A stretch of DNA of 7,848 nucleotides from an uncultured Prevotella sp. (GCA_900546605.1 URDV01000103.1:1-7848), one strand, 5' to 3'; shown: positions 1-6,271, counted from the stretch's first letter. Made by a program: numbers and translations. Notes: generated by a model not told the origin, from the letters alone.

Positions 1-1
1 A

Positions 2-886
2 TTTGCCAACATACCTATATTAGAACCTATAGGCAATATTGTGGGGCCACTAGCAGCACAAACCATGCCTACAATATTGTTTACCCTACTCTACGTCACA
101 TTTTGCAAAATTGAAATCAATGAAATGCAACCACGCTTGTGGCACTTTTTGCTACAAGGCATACGCACCCTACTGGCTGCCACGTTTGTATGGCTCATTA
201 GTTTAACAAACGACGCCAACACCAAACTATTACTTGAAGGTGTATTTATATGCGTTATCTGCCCTACGGCAGCAGCAGCACCTGTGGTAACCGAAAAATT
301 AGGCGGCAGCATCGGTTCGCTCACCACCTACACCATCATAGCCAACATCTTTACAATGGTTATCATACCATTATTCTTCCCGATGGTTGAAAAAGATGCC
401 AACATAACCTTCATAGCAGCCGCCCTAATGGTACTACGAAATGTAACAACCGTGTTAGTTGTACCATTACTATTAGCTCTATTAAGTCGTAAGTTTATAC
501 CCCACTTTGTCGAAAAAATTAAAAGAAAACGCAATTTAGGATTTTACCTATGGTGCTTAAACTTAAGCATTGTAACGGGCGTAACAATCAAAAATATTAC
601 ACATGCCAACGTGTCTGGCATGCTGTTAGTGGGGATGCTCATTTTACCCCTATTTGTAACCCTTGTACAATTTGCCATAGGTAAGGCCGTAGGCAAGCCT
701 TTCAATGCCAGCATCAGCGCAGGACAAGCTTTGGGGCAAAAAAACACGGTGGTAGGTATTTGGCTCACCATCACCTTTTTGAATCCTCTAGCAGCCGTAG
801 CACCTGGCGCATACGTTATATGGCAAAATTTAGTAAATGCTTGGCAAATATGGTATAAAGAAAAATATGGCAAACTCAAATTCTAA
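2..886 (+). CDS. Bile acid:sodium symporter (BASS/SBF)-like membrane transporter, 5' end missing
   Basis: The frame is open from base 2 to the stop at 884-886, so the gene begins before the window. The GTG at 41 is an internal valine codon, because the in-frame residues before it (FANIPILEPIGNI) continue the protein. About 294 residues are visible, and the usual family length of 300-330 suggests only a few tens are missing. I count eight or nine hydrophobic segments separated by short basic loops such as KIKRKR. The stretch around CPTAAAAPVVTEKLGG followed by TTYTIIANIFT resembles the conserved core of BASS-type transporters, which move organic anions with sodium across the inner membrane. 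The family call rests on recalled resemblance. The substrate cannot be read from sequence, and bile acid transport should not be assumed. A terminator-like hairpin lies 65 bases after the stop, so the gene probably ends its own transcript. Confidence 0.7.
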   Translation, partial: FANIPILEPIGNIVGPLAAQTMPTILFTLLYVTFCKIEINEMQPRLWHFLLQGIRTLLAATFVWLISLTNDANTKLLLEGVFICVICPTAAAAPVVTEKLGGSIGSLTTYTIIANIFTMVIIPLFFPMVEKDANITFIAAALMVLRNVTTVLVVPLLLALLSRKFIPHFVEKIKRKRNLGFYLWCLNLSIVTGVTIKNITHANVSGMLLVGMLILPLFVTLVQFAIGKAVGKPFNASISAGQALGQKNTVVGIWLTITFLNPLAAVAPGAYVIWQNLVNAWQIWYKEKYGKLKF

Positions 887-904
887 CAACAACCTCACTT
901 ATAT

Positions 905-922
905 ATCTGACTTCGTTCAGAT
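905..922 (+). repeat. Small hairpin just after the transporter gene
   Basis: ATCTGA (905-910) and TCAGAT (917-922) form a perfect 6-bp stem with a 6-base loop. No T-run follows, so it is not a classical terminator on its own. The 9-mer TTCGTTCAG inside it (912-920) recurs at 1040-1048 within the long inverted repeat downstream. It may stabilise the 3' end of the transporter mRNA or may be chance. Confidence 0.3.
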
Positions 923-951
923 TCAATAAGACCATTAAATACATCCTAATC

Positions 952-997
952 CATGTAGAGCTTTTTGAGGAGGGGAAATGCTCTACATGAATTTTTT
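952..997 (+). terminator. Probable intrinsic terminator of the transporter gene
   Basis: CATGTAGAGC (952-961) and GCTCTACATG (980-989) form a perfect 10-bp stem around an 18-base loop, followed after two bases by six T (992-997). The position, 65 bases after the transporter stop, fits a Rho-independent terminator. The loop is longer than usual and the stem only half GC, so termination may be partial. The loop contains GAGGAGGGGA, which resembles a Shine-Dalgarno stretch, but no open frame follows it. Confidence 0.6.
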
Positions 998-1153
998 AGT
1001 AGGTATTCAAACTTAGTTGAGATGAATGGGTGTACTATTTCGTTCAGGTACAGAGGTTGAAGAGGGAGCGTAGCGGGCTACGTGACCGATGGAACCTATG
1101 TTTATGGACGAAAGAATGCGCCAAGGCATATCAACTAATTCTGAATACCTACT
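998..1153. repeat. 156-bp nested inverted repeat (possible structured RNA or MITE-like element)
   Basis: The arms 998-1024 and 1127-1153 are complementary at 24 of 27 positions. Inside them, complementary segments stay in nested order: GGTG 1029-1032 with CGCC 1119-1122 (one G-T pair), TTTCGT 1038-1043 with ACGAAA 1108-1113, AGGTT 1054-1058 with AACCT 1093-1097, and CGTAGC 1069-1074 with GCTACG 1077-1082. The whole element can fold into one long interrupted hairpin. It encodes no transposase, and I see no clear target-site duplication. The 75-codon frame at 1030-1257 crosses it but looks accidental. Candidates are a non-autonomous mobile element, a dispersed intergenic repeat or a small RNA. 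Bases 1154-1247, between it and the rplM promoter, show nothing recognisable. Confidence 0.55.
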
Positions 1154-1247
1154 TATTTGTAAACTACACGCTCACGCTCCAATCACCCTATTACAGACAA
1201 AATGTAAAAGAAAAAATAATGGTTTTCAACAAAAACACACCGAAACA

Positions 1248-1278
1248 TTTGTCATGAAATAAAAAAGTTGTACTTTTG
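1248..1278 (+). promoter_or_regulatory. Bacteroidetes-type promoter of the rplM operon
   Basis: TTTG (1248-1251) and TACTTTTG (1271-1278) match the Bacteroidetes -33 and -7 elements (TTTG and TAnnTTTG) exactly, with a 19-base spacer. This is the pattern read by the primary sigma factor of the phylum. Transcription should begin a few bases after 1280, leaving a leader of about 140 bases before rplM. It is the best promoter match in the window. Confidence 0.75.
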
Positions 1279-1284
1279 CACGCC

Positions 1285-1426
1285 GATTATTATCTGGCCG
1301 GCTCAAAAAGCCTGCCGCACCGCGGATTAATAGTTGCATCCGTTATCATTGGCCAGGATGTAATGGTTAGGTAATATCTGCGGTAAAAAGATAAACATTA
1401 GTAGTTACAATTTAAAACAAACAAAA
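1285..1426 (+). promoter_or_regulatory. Structured 5' leader of rplM, candidate ribosomal-protein autoregulatory element
   Basis: The untranslated stretch between promoter and rplM can fold in several ways. GGC-C-GGCT (1296-1303) pairs with AGCC-T-GCC (1309-1316), giving a 7-bp stem with one mismatch. CGGAT 1323-1327 pairs with ATCCG 1338-1342, but CATCC 1337-1341 can instead pair with GGATG 1356-1360, so these two are mutually exclusive. ACCGC 1319-1323 can also close onto GCGGT 1380-1384. Ribosomal-protein leaders of this kind usually bind an encoded protein and shut down translation, and L13 would be the natural ligand. I recall that leaders of L13 genes have been proposed in Bacteroidia but cannot confirm a match. 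The last 40 bases are A-rich and unstructured, as is usual before Bacteroidetes starts. Confidence 0.45.
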
Positions 1427-1888
1427 GTGGACACTTTAAGTTACAAGACCATTTCTGCTAACAAAGAGACTGCACAAAAAGAATGGGTTGTAGTAGATGC
1501 TACAGACCAAGTGCTCGGTCGTCTTTGCACCAAAGTTGCCAAACTGCTGCGCGGTAAGTATAAACCCAACTTCACTCCGCACGTAGATTGTGGTGACAAC
1601 GTTATCATTATCAATGCCGATAAGATTCAGCTCACTGGTAAGAAGTGGACTGATCGCATCTATCTTACTTACACTGGTTATCCTGGTGGTCAGCGTGAAC
1701 ACACTCCCGCAAGCATCATGGCTAAGCCCAACGGTGCAGACAAATTGTTCCGTCGTGTAGTAAAGGGTATGCTTCCTAAAAATAAGCTCGGTGCTAAGCT
1801 CCTCACTAACCTCTACGTTTATGAGGGTGCCGACCATAAGCACGAAGCACAGTCGCCCAAGGCAATTGATATTAACCTCCTTAAATAA
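1427..1888 (+). CDS. rplM: 50S ribosomal protein L13 (uL13)
   Basis: This 153-residue protein is an early-assembling 23S rRNA-binding protein of the large subunit. Family hallmarks are visible in order: the N-terminal WVVVDATDQVLGRL (20-33), the LLRGKYKPNFTPHVDCGD block (40-57), GYPGG (84-88) and VKGMLPKNKLG (112-122). It ends in KAIDINLLK, as I recall for Bacteroidales L13. The start is GTG. I prefer it because the protein then begins MDTLSYKTISANK, matching the recalled Bacteroides N-terminus, and because an A-rich run lies directly upstream. It is the first gene of the rplM-rpsI-rpsB-tsf cluster, 11 bases before rpsI, and is driven by the promoter at 1248-1278. Confidence 0.97.
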   Translation: MDTLSYKTISANKETAQKEWVVVDATDQVLGRLCTKVAKLLRGKYKPNFTPHVDCGDNVIIINADKIQLTGKKWTDRIYLTYTGYPGGQREHTPASIMAKPNGADKLFRRVVKGMLPKNKLGAKLLTNLYVYEGADHKHEAQSPKAIDINLLK

Positions 1889-1899
1889 GCTGAGCAGTA

Positions 1900-2286
1900 A
1901 TGGAAATGATTAATGCATTAGGCCGTCGTAAGAGCGCCATCGCCCGTATCTACGTAACCGAAGGTACAGGTAAAATTACCATTAACAAGAGAGACCTCAC
2001 TGAGTATTTTCCCTCTCCCATCCTGCAGTTTGTTGTAAAGCAGCCCCTTACCCTTTTGGACGTTGCTGAAAAGTACGACATTAAGGTAACACTCTGCGGT
2101 GGTGGTTTCACAGGTCAAAGCCAGGCTCTTCGCCTCGCTATTGCCCGTGCACTCGTGAAAATCAATGCAGATGACAAGAAAGCTCTTCGCGCTGAAGGCT
2201 TCATGACTCGCGACCCCCGTGCCGTTGAGCGTAAAAAGCCAGGTCAGCCAAAGGCTCGTCGTCGCTTCCAGTTCAGCAAGCGTTAA
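1900..2286 (+). CDS. rpsI: 30S ribosomal protein S9 (uS9)
   Basis: S9 is a small-subunit head protein whose C-terminal tail reaches the P-site tRNA. The 128 residues show GRRK near the start (8-11), GGGFTGQ (67-73), the FMTRDPR block (101-107), a basic stretch KKPGQPKARRR and the invariant ending SKR. The length is normal. The ATG at 1900 gives MEMINALGRRK, matching related proteins; an in-frame ATG at 1906 would trim two residues. The gene lies 11 bases after rplM, a pairing conserved across bacteria, so the two are almost certainly cotranscribed. No terminator follows, and the next 187 bases form the structured region before rpsB. Confidence 0.97.
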   Translation: MEMINALGRRKSAIARIYVTEGTGKITINKRDLTEYFPSPILQFVVKQPLTLLDVAEKYDIKVTLCGGGFTGQSQALRLAIARALVKINADDKKALRAEGFMTRDPRAVERKKPGQPKARRRFQFSKR

Positions 2287-2323
2287 TATTCTGCGCTGCC
2301 TAATATCACACAACTATTATCTT

Positions 2324-2418
2324 ATGCACGTTGCATGATTTTAGGATTGCTGCTGGATTTACGTTTAGTATCTAAACCAAAGAGATCTTTATGCTAAGTG
2401 CATAAAGCTACCCTTTGG
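2324..2418 (+). promoter_or_regulatory. String of hairpins in the rpsI-rpsB gap, candidate S2 leader
   Basis: Three hairpins sit almost end to end: ATGCA 2324-2328 with TGCAT 2332-2336; GTTTAG 2363-2368 with CTAAAC 2372-2377; and a composite stem with CCAAAG 2377-2382 pairing CTTTGG 2413-2418 outside, and CTTTATGC 2387-2394 pairing GCATAAAG 2400-2407 inside. No T-run follows any of them, so they do not look like terminators. No good TTTG/TAnnTTTG promoter is visible in the gap. An unstructured A-rich tail of about 50 bases leads to the rpsB start. In other bacteria rpsB leaders mediate feedback by S2; a similar role here is inference. Confidence 0.45.
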
Positions 2419-2473
2419 CTGGTTGAACTAACACAACTAACAAGAAAGTAAACGAAAAAAACAAACAAAAGAA

Positions 2474-3280
2474 ATGTCTAGAACATCATTTGACACCCTT
2501 TTGGAGGCCGGTTGTCACTTCGGTCACCTCAAACGCAAGTGGAATCCCGCTATGGCTCCTTACATTTTCATGGAGCGCAATGGCATTCACATTATCGACC
2601 TTCACAAGACTGTCGCTAAGATTGACGAAGCTGCCGAAGCTTTGAAAGCAATCGCAAAGCAGGGCAAGCGTGTCCTCTTCGTAGCTACTAAGAAGCAAGC
2701 AAAGGACGTTGTAGCTGATAAGGCTGCATCTGTTAACATGCCTTACGTTACTGAACGTTGGCCGGGTGGTATGCTCACCAACTTCCCAACTATCCGTAAG
2801 GCTATCAAGAAAATGGCCAATATCGACAAGTTGATGAACGATGGTACTTACTCTAACCTCTCAAAGCGCGAAATCCTCCAGATTTCTCGTCAACGTGCAA
2901 AGTTAGAGAAGAACCTCGGTTCTATCAGCGACTTAACTCGTCTTCCCGCTGCATTGTTCGTGGTTGACGTTTGCAAAGAACACATTGCTGTTAAAGAGGC
3001 TCAGCGCCTCGGCATCCCCGTGTTCGGTATTGTCGATACTAACTCTAATCCTAACGTAGTTGATTACCTCATCCCAGCCAACGACGACTCTAACAAGAGC
3101 ATCGAAGTAATTCTCGACGCTATTTGTGGTGCTATCGCTGAAGGTATTGAAGAGCGCAAGGCTGAAAAGGTTGATACTGAAGCCGCAGGCGAAGGTGAAA
3201 CTAAGTCTCGCAACAAGCGTGCCTCTAAGGCTCGTGCTGAAAAAGCTGAGGCTCCCGCTGCTGAAGCAAAGGCTGAGTAA
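2474..3280 (+). CDS. rpsB: 30S ribosomal protein S2 (uS2)
   Basis: S2 joins the small subunit late and is needed for S1 binding and mRNA docking in well-studied bacteria. The 268 residues show the family start TSFDTLLEAGCHFGH, then KWNPAMAPYIFMERNGIHIIDL (22-43), LFVATKKQA (68-76), ERWPGGMLTN (94-103) and the PALFVVDV...GIPVFGIVDTNSNP region (about 159-193). The last 35 or so residues are a low-complexity tail rich in Ala, Lys and Glu, longer than in E. coli S2 (about 240 residues) and, as I recall, common in Bacteroidetes. The ATG at 2474 follows an A-rich run with no Shine-Dalgarno. It sits upstream of tsf, as in most bacteria. Confidence 0.97.
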   Translation: MSRTSFDTLLEAGCHFGHLKRKWNPAMAPYIFMERNGIHIIDLHKTVAKIDEAAEALKAIAKQGKRVLFVATKKQAKDVVADKAASVNMPYVTERWPGGMLTNFPTIRKAIKKMANIDKLMNDGTYSNLSKREILQISRQRAKLEKNLGSISDLTRLPAALFVVDVCKEHIAVKEAQRLGIPVFGIVDTNSNPNVVDYLIPANDDSNKSIEVILDAICGAIAEGIEERKAEKVDTEAAGEGETKSRNKRASKARAEKAEAPAAEAKAE

Positions 3281-3299
3281 TTAACTCACACACCTAACA

Positions 3300-3409
3300 T
3301 GATAAAGTATAAAGTATAAAAGTATAAAGTATTATAAAGTATAACCCCTTTACGAGATTACACTTTTGTGCCTTATACATTGTACTTTATACTTTTCTAC
3401 TTTTTATCA
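3300..3409. repeat. AT-rich AAGTATA tandem repeats with an inverted copy between rpsB and tsf
   Basis: The left part, 3300-3344, repeats variants of ATAAAGT five or six times. The right part, 3383-3409, carries the same unit in reverse orientation. TACTTTATACTTTT (3383-3396) is a perfect 14-base complement of 3318-3331, so transcripts can form a long AT-only hairpin with about 50 bases between the arms. No exact promoter is seen: CACTTTTG (3361-3368) misses the -7 consensus by one base and has no -33 partner. The element may be a dispersed intergenic repeat, an mRNA processing site or a partial barrier between rpsB and tsf. Confidence 0.55.
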
Positions 3410-3446
3410 ACTCACACTACTAACATAATCCATATTTCCTAAAAAA

Positions 3447-4436
3447 ATGGGAGTATCATTAGAAGATATCAAGAAACTTCGCACCATGACAGGTGCTGGT
3501 TTGGGCGACTGCAAAAAGGCACTCGCTGAGTCAAATGGCAACATTGAAGAAGCCATCGAAATCATCCGCAAAAAGGGTCAAGCTGTAGCTGCTAAGCGTT
3601 CTGATCGCGAAGCTGCTGAAGGTGCTGTACTCGTTAAGAGCGAAAATGGTTTTGCTGCTATTATTGCCCTTAAGTGCGAAACTGACTTCGTTGCTAAGAA
3701 TGCCGATTTCGTAAAGCTCGCTCAAGACATTCTTGATGCTGCTGTTGCCAACAAGTGCAAGAGCCTTGACGAAGTAAACGCTCTGCCTATGGGTGGTCAC
3801 ACCGTAGCTGAAGCTGTTACTGACCGTAGCGGTATTACAGGCGAAAAGATGGAGCTTGATGGCTACAACTTTATCGAAGGTGATAATGTAGCTGTTTACG
3901 ATCACATGGGTCGTCACATGCTCTGCACCATGGTTCAAACTAATAAGCCTGCTGAAGAGCAAGCTCACAACGTTGCTATGCAGGTTGCTGCTATGAACCC
4001 CGTAGCACTTGACGAGGCTAGCGTACCCCAAGCTGTTAAGGACGAGGAGTTGAAGGTAGCTATCGAAAAGACTAAGGAAGAGCAAGTAAAGAAGGCTGTT
4101 GAAGCTGCTCTTAAAAAGGCTGGTTTCAACCTCTACATAGCTGAAAGCGAAGAGCACCTCGAAGAGGGTATCATGAAGGGTAACATCACAGCTGAACAAG
4201 CTGACCAAATTCGTGAACTCAAAAAGACTACAGCTGAACAAAAGGCTGCTAACTTGCCCGAACAAATGATTCAGAACATTGCCAATGGCCGCATGAAGAA
4301 GTTCTACAAGGAATCATGCCTCTTGAACCAGGAATACATTCAAGATAGCAAGCAAACTGTAGCTGAATATCTTAAGTCTACCGACAAGGATCTTACTGTT
4401 ACAGCTTTCAAGCGCTTTACTCTTCGTGCTGAGTAA
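3447..4436 (+). CDS. tsf: Translation elongation factor Ts
   Basis: EF-Ts is the cytosolic nucleotide exchange factor that releases GDP from EF-Tu. The N-terminal UBA-like helical domain (about 1-45) contains LRTMTGAGLGDCKKAL. The catalytic TDFV motif is at 79-82, placing Asp80 and Phe81 at the same numbers as the residues that E. coli EF-Ts pushes into EF-Tu beside the Mg site. The protein has 329 residues against 283 in E. coli. The extra length lies in the C-terminal half, including a lysine- and glutamate-rich helical stretch (about 200-275), and matches the size I recall for Bacteroides. The ATG at 3447 follows seven A with no Shine-Dalgarno. It is the last gene of the ribosomal cluster, and a strong terminator begins 59 bases after its stop. 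Confidence 0.97.
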   Translation: MGVSLEDIKKLRTMTGAGLGDCKKALAESNGNIEEAIEIIRKKGQAVAAKRSDREAAEGAVLVKSENGFAAIIALKCETDFVAKNADFVKLAQDILDAAVANKCKSLDEVNALPMGGHTVAEAVTDRSGITGEKMELDGYNFIEGDNVAVYDHMGRHMLCTMVQTNKPAEEQAHNVAMQVAAMNPVALDEASVPQAVKDEELKVAIEKTKEEQVKKAVEAALKKAGFNLYIAESEEHLEEGIMKGNITAEQADQIRELKKTTAEQKAANLPEQMIQNIANGRMKKFYKESCLLNQEYIQDSKQTVAEYLKSTDKDLTVTAFKRFTLRAE

Positions 4437-4495
4437 TTATTATTAATGAGGCTATTTTTGTAAATCACTTTTACGGAATTTGCCCTCTCAATAAC

Positions 4496-4546
4496 AAAAA
4501 AGGCAATTTGCTCATATTTTATATCATTGAGCAAATTGCCTTTTTT
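4496..4546. terminator. Strong bidirectional intrinsic terminator after tsf
   Basis: Arms 4496-4514 and 4528-4546 are perfectly complementary over 19 bp around a 13-base AT loop. The stem core is GGCAATTTGCTCA, flanked by six A on the left and six T on the right, so a U-run follows the hairpin on either strand. It ends the ribosomal protein transcript 60 bases after tsf. No convergent gene is present to explain the reverse activity. Confidence 0.92.
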
Positions 4547-4591
4547 GATATTTCATTATATTACTATCCTGTAAAACTCAAAAGAGTAGAG

Positions 4592-4636
4592 ATATCCTCG
4601 CCGAAGTCCCGTGAAATGGGACTTCGGCGAGGATAT
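4592..4636. repeat. Perfect 19-bp GC-rich hairpin, second structure after tsf
   Basis: ATATCCTCGCCGAAGTCCC (4592-4610) is perfectly complementary to 4618-4636 around the 7-base loop GTGAAAT. The stem is markedly more GC-rich than its AT-rich surroundings. Only three further T follow (4637-4639), and there is no A-run on the left, so it is weak as a terminator signal but very stable as RNA. It could be a backup terminator, a 3'-end stabiliser or a copy of a dispersed palindromic repeat. It lies 45 bases after the first terminator. Confidence 0.75.
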
Positions 4637-4639
4637 TTT

Positions 4640-5121
4640 CAAAAGTTAGCCCCTGCTAATTAAAGCCCGAGTTCTGGTGGAGTAATATTATCCTATAATT
4701 TCGGGTGTAATCTATGTCTCATTTATTGTGCTTATGTACTATAAAATGTATGTCCAACAAAGGCTTGATGGTAAAGTATATCCATATCTAAGTAAGTCGC
4801 AAGAATAAAAATAGGATAAGCTATATGGATAAAAAGGTTGCCAAGTTAAGAATCAATAGCCATTCAAACACAGTAGGTTGCATGAAGCATGTGATAAATA
4901 ATGATTGCAACCCCTCAAAAACTTTTACCCAATAGTACTAAAATTCATTATTTACCGACGTATAAGCATTCTATAATTTTACAAAGTACTTATACTTAAT
5001 TTTTTGCACAGCATTTTACGATTTGTGCCAAAAAAACATCTTTGTTTTACTCATGACCTTTACTTATACATAAGCATTCGTAAATATCGTGCTATAACTG
5101 CTATGTAACAGAAATATTTTG
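4640..5121. other. AT-rich gene-free stretch with scattered inverted and direct repeats
   Basis: No believable coding frame is seen on either strand. Inverted pairs present are TTAGC 4646-4650 with GCTAA 4655-4659; TATCCATAT 4779-4787 with ATATGGATA 4823-4831 (perfect 9 bp, 35 apart); GGTTGCA 4876-4882 with TGCAACC 4906-4912; and GCACA 5006-5010 with TGTGC 5024-5028. The last stem extends on a T-run (5000-5005) and an A-run (5030-5036), the wrong order for a + strand terminator. Two direct repeats also occur, TACTTATAC at 4987 and 5061, and ATAAGCATTC at 4962 and 5070. The stretch could hold a small RNA or the remains of a lost gene, but nothing identifies one. Confidence 0.4.
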
Positions 5122-5162
5122 TACATTTGCACATATAAAAAAACCAACACATAGTACATTTG
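5122..5162 (+). promoter_or_regulatory. Two identical -7 boxes upstream of the acyltransferase pair
   Basis: TACATTTG occurs at 5122-5129 and again at 5155-5162, both exact matches to TAnnTTTG and both within the 9-mer GTACATTTG, 33 bases apart. Neither has a TTTG at the expected 19-21 base distance, so both -33 elements are poor. They are the best promoter candidates for the two genes downstream and imply a 5' leader of roughly 135-170 bases. The spacing of three helical turns might instead mark a repeated protein-binding site. Confidence 0.4.
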
Positions 5163-5266
5163 GCTCTCTGAATTAGCTATCCACACTTCAATATAAACGC
5201 AAAATATTTTACCGTTCTGCAGCTAAATTTTAGTATATAAAAGTGAATGATTAGAGTAAGCTTTCT

Positions 5267-5304
5267 CTTAGTCATAAAAAGATAGTTACAAAACTGAGAC
5301 TAAG
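5267..5304 (+). promoter_or_regulatory. Hairpin abutting the GTG start of the first acyltransferase
   Basis: CTTAGTC (5267-5273) pairs perfectly with GACTAAG (5298-5304), and the start codon GTG begins at the next base. The 24-base loop is A-rich. In mRNA this stem would sit over the ribosome landing zone and could lower initiation at 5305, perhaps favouring the downstream ATG at 5350. The stem is only 7 bp and AT-leaning. Confidence 0.35.
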
Positions 5305-6228
5305 GTGAAAGCAAACAGCCTGAGCCAAAGAACTATAAAACGAGGCTTCATGGGTATCCCCCAAAATAGCATCAAAAAAGTGAAAGACAATAAAGCATTC
5401 AAAATAGACATCGATAAGGTACTCGATGACAAAATAGGCGCAAAGGCAAAATTTGTGCCTCGTTTTGTGCGTTCATGGCTTAAACACATTGTTCATCAAG
5501 ATGAAATTAATGGTTTCCTTGAAAATGTGGGCAATGCACAAGGTATGCCATGGATAGATGCAGTTATGGACTTTTTAGATGATAAGCTTGAAATTGAAGG
5601 TATAGAAAACCTACCAGATGATGCTAATGGACAACGTAGGTTTACCTTTGTGAGCAATCACCCTTTAGGTGGCCCCGACGGAATAGCAATAGGCCAAATT
5701 TTAGGCCATCATTATGATGGACGTATACGTTACTTAGTAAATGATTTGCTAATGAACCTTCATGGCCTTGCACCACTCTGTGTACCTGTAAACGTAACAG
5801 GCAAACAAAGCCGCGACTTGCCACGTCAAATTGAAGCCACCTTCAACAGCCATCATCACGTAATCATGTTTCCAGCCAAATTGTGTTCACGTCGACAAAA
5901 TGGCATTATACATGATTTGCCTTGGAATAAGACATTCATAACGAAAAGCATCGAAACACAACGCGATGTTATACCCATACATTTTGAAGGACGGAACTCC
6001 GATCGTTTCTATCGTTGGGCTAACATAGGCAAAGCACTCGGACTAAAGTTTAACATAGCCATGCTGTTTTTAGCAGACGAAACATTTCGTAACCGTCATA
6101 AAACATTCAAAGTTACCATCGGACACCCTATTCCATGGCAAACATTCGATAAATCAAAGCGCCCTTCAGAATGGGCACTTTGGGTTGAGGACAAAGTTTA
6201 CTCCCTCAGCCAAACAACCAAGGCTTAA
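5305..6228 (+). CDS. glsA: PlsC-like O-acyltransferase, probable GlsA of glycine lipid synthesis
   Basis: The protein resembles the Bacteroidales acyltransferases that add a second fatty acid to an N-acyl glycine lipid or lysophospholipid. The acyltransferase core starts near residue 113 with FTFVSNHPLGGPDG. His119 and Asp125 are the likely catalytic pair, spaced HX5D rather than the usual HX4D of glycerolphosphate acyltransferases. FPAKLCSRR (189-197) occupies the place of the FPEGTR substrate-binding block, and VIPIHFEGR (222-230) that of the last motif. There is no signal peptide; peripheral attachment to the inner membrane is expected. With GTG the length is 307, while the ATG at 5350 gives 292 and an N-terminus nearer the recalled Bacteroides proteins, so the start is uncertain. 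The next gene, 43 bases on, encodes the matching N-acyltransferase. GlsA is named by resemblance and context; a general lysophospholipid acyltransferase remains possible. Confidence 0.75.
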   Translation: MKANSLSQRTIKRGFMGIPQNSIKKVKDNKAFKIDIDKVLDDKIGAKAKFVPRFVRSWLKHIVHQDEINGFLENVGNAQGMPWIDAVMDFLDDKLEIEGIENLPDDANGQRRFTFVSNHPLGGPDGIAIGQILGHHYDGRIRYLVNDLLMNLHGLAPLCVPVNVTGKQSRDLPRQIEATFNSHHHVIMFPAKLCSRRQNGIIHDLPWNKTFITKSIETQRDVIPIHFEGRNSDRFYRWANIGKALGLKFNIAMLFLADETFRNRHKTFKVTIGHPIPWQTFDKSKRPSEWALWVEDKVYSLSQTTKA

Positions 6229-6271
6229 CGCACAATAACAACAGAATCATTCATAGATCTTTTATTTAGTC

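Noticed and set aside
41..43. GTG as the start of the transporter
   Set aside because: The frame is open back to the window edge and the upstream residues fit the protein, so the true start lies outside.
1030..1257. A 75-codon + strand frame after the transporter
   Set aside because: It starts inside the nested inverted repeat, runs through the -33 element of the rplM promoter, resembles no family I know, and its codons reflect the repeat rather than a gene.
1436..1843. A 135-codon minus-strand frame opposite rplM, and a similar one at 1918-2313 opposite rpsI
   Set aside because: Both are shadows of highly conserved ribosomal protein genes.
3300..3345. A CRISPR array from the repeated AAGTATA units
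   Set aside because: The units are 7-8 bases, contiguous and without spacers, and no cas gene is present.
3531..4265. A 244-codon minus-strand frame opposite tsf
   Set aside because: It lies wholly antisense to EF-Ts, and its Ser/Leu/Phe/Val-rich product is what the complement of Ala/Lys/Glu-rich codons gives.
4340..4534. A 64-codon minus-strand frame over the tsf 3' end
   Set aside because: It starts inside the tsf terminator hairpin and overlaps tsf; no promoter or homology is apparent.
5000..5036. An intrinsic terminator around GCACA/TGTGC
   Set aside because: The T-run precedes and the A-run follows the stem, so neither strand has a U-run after a GC hairpin in the usual form, and the GC core is only five pairs.
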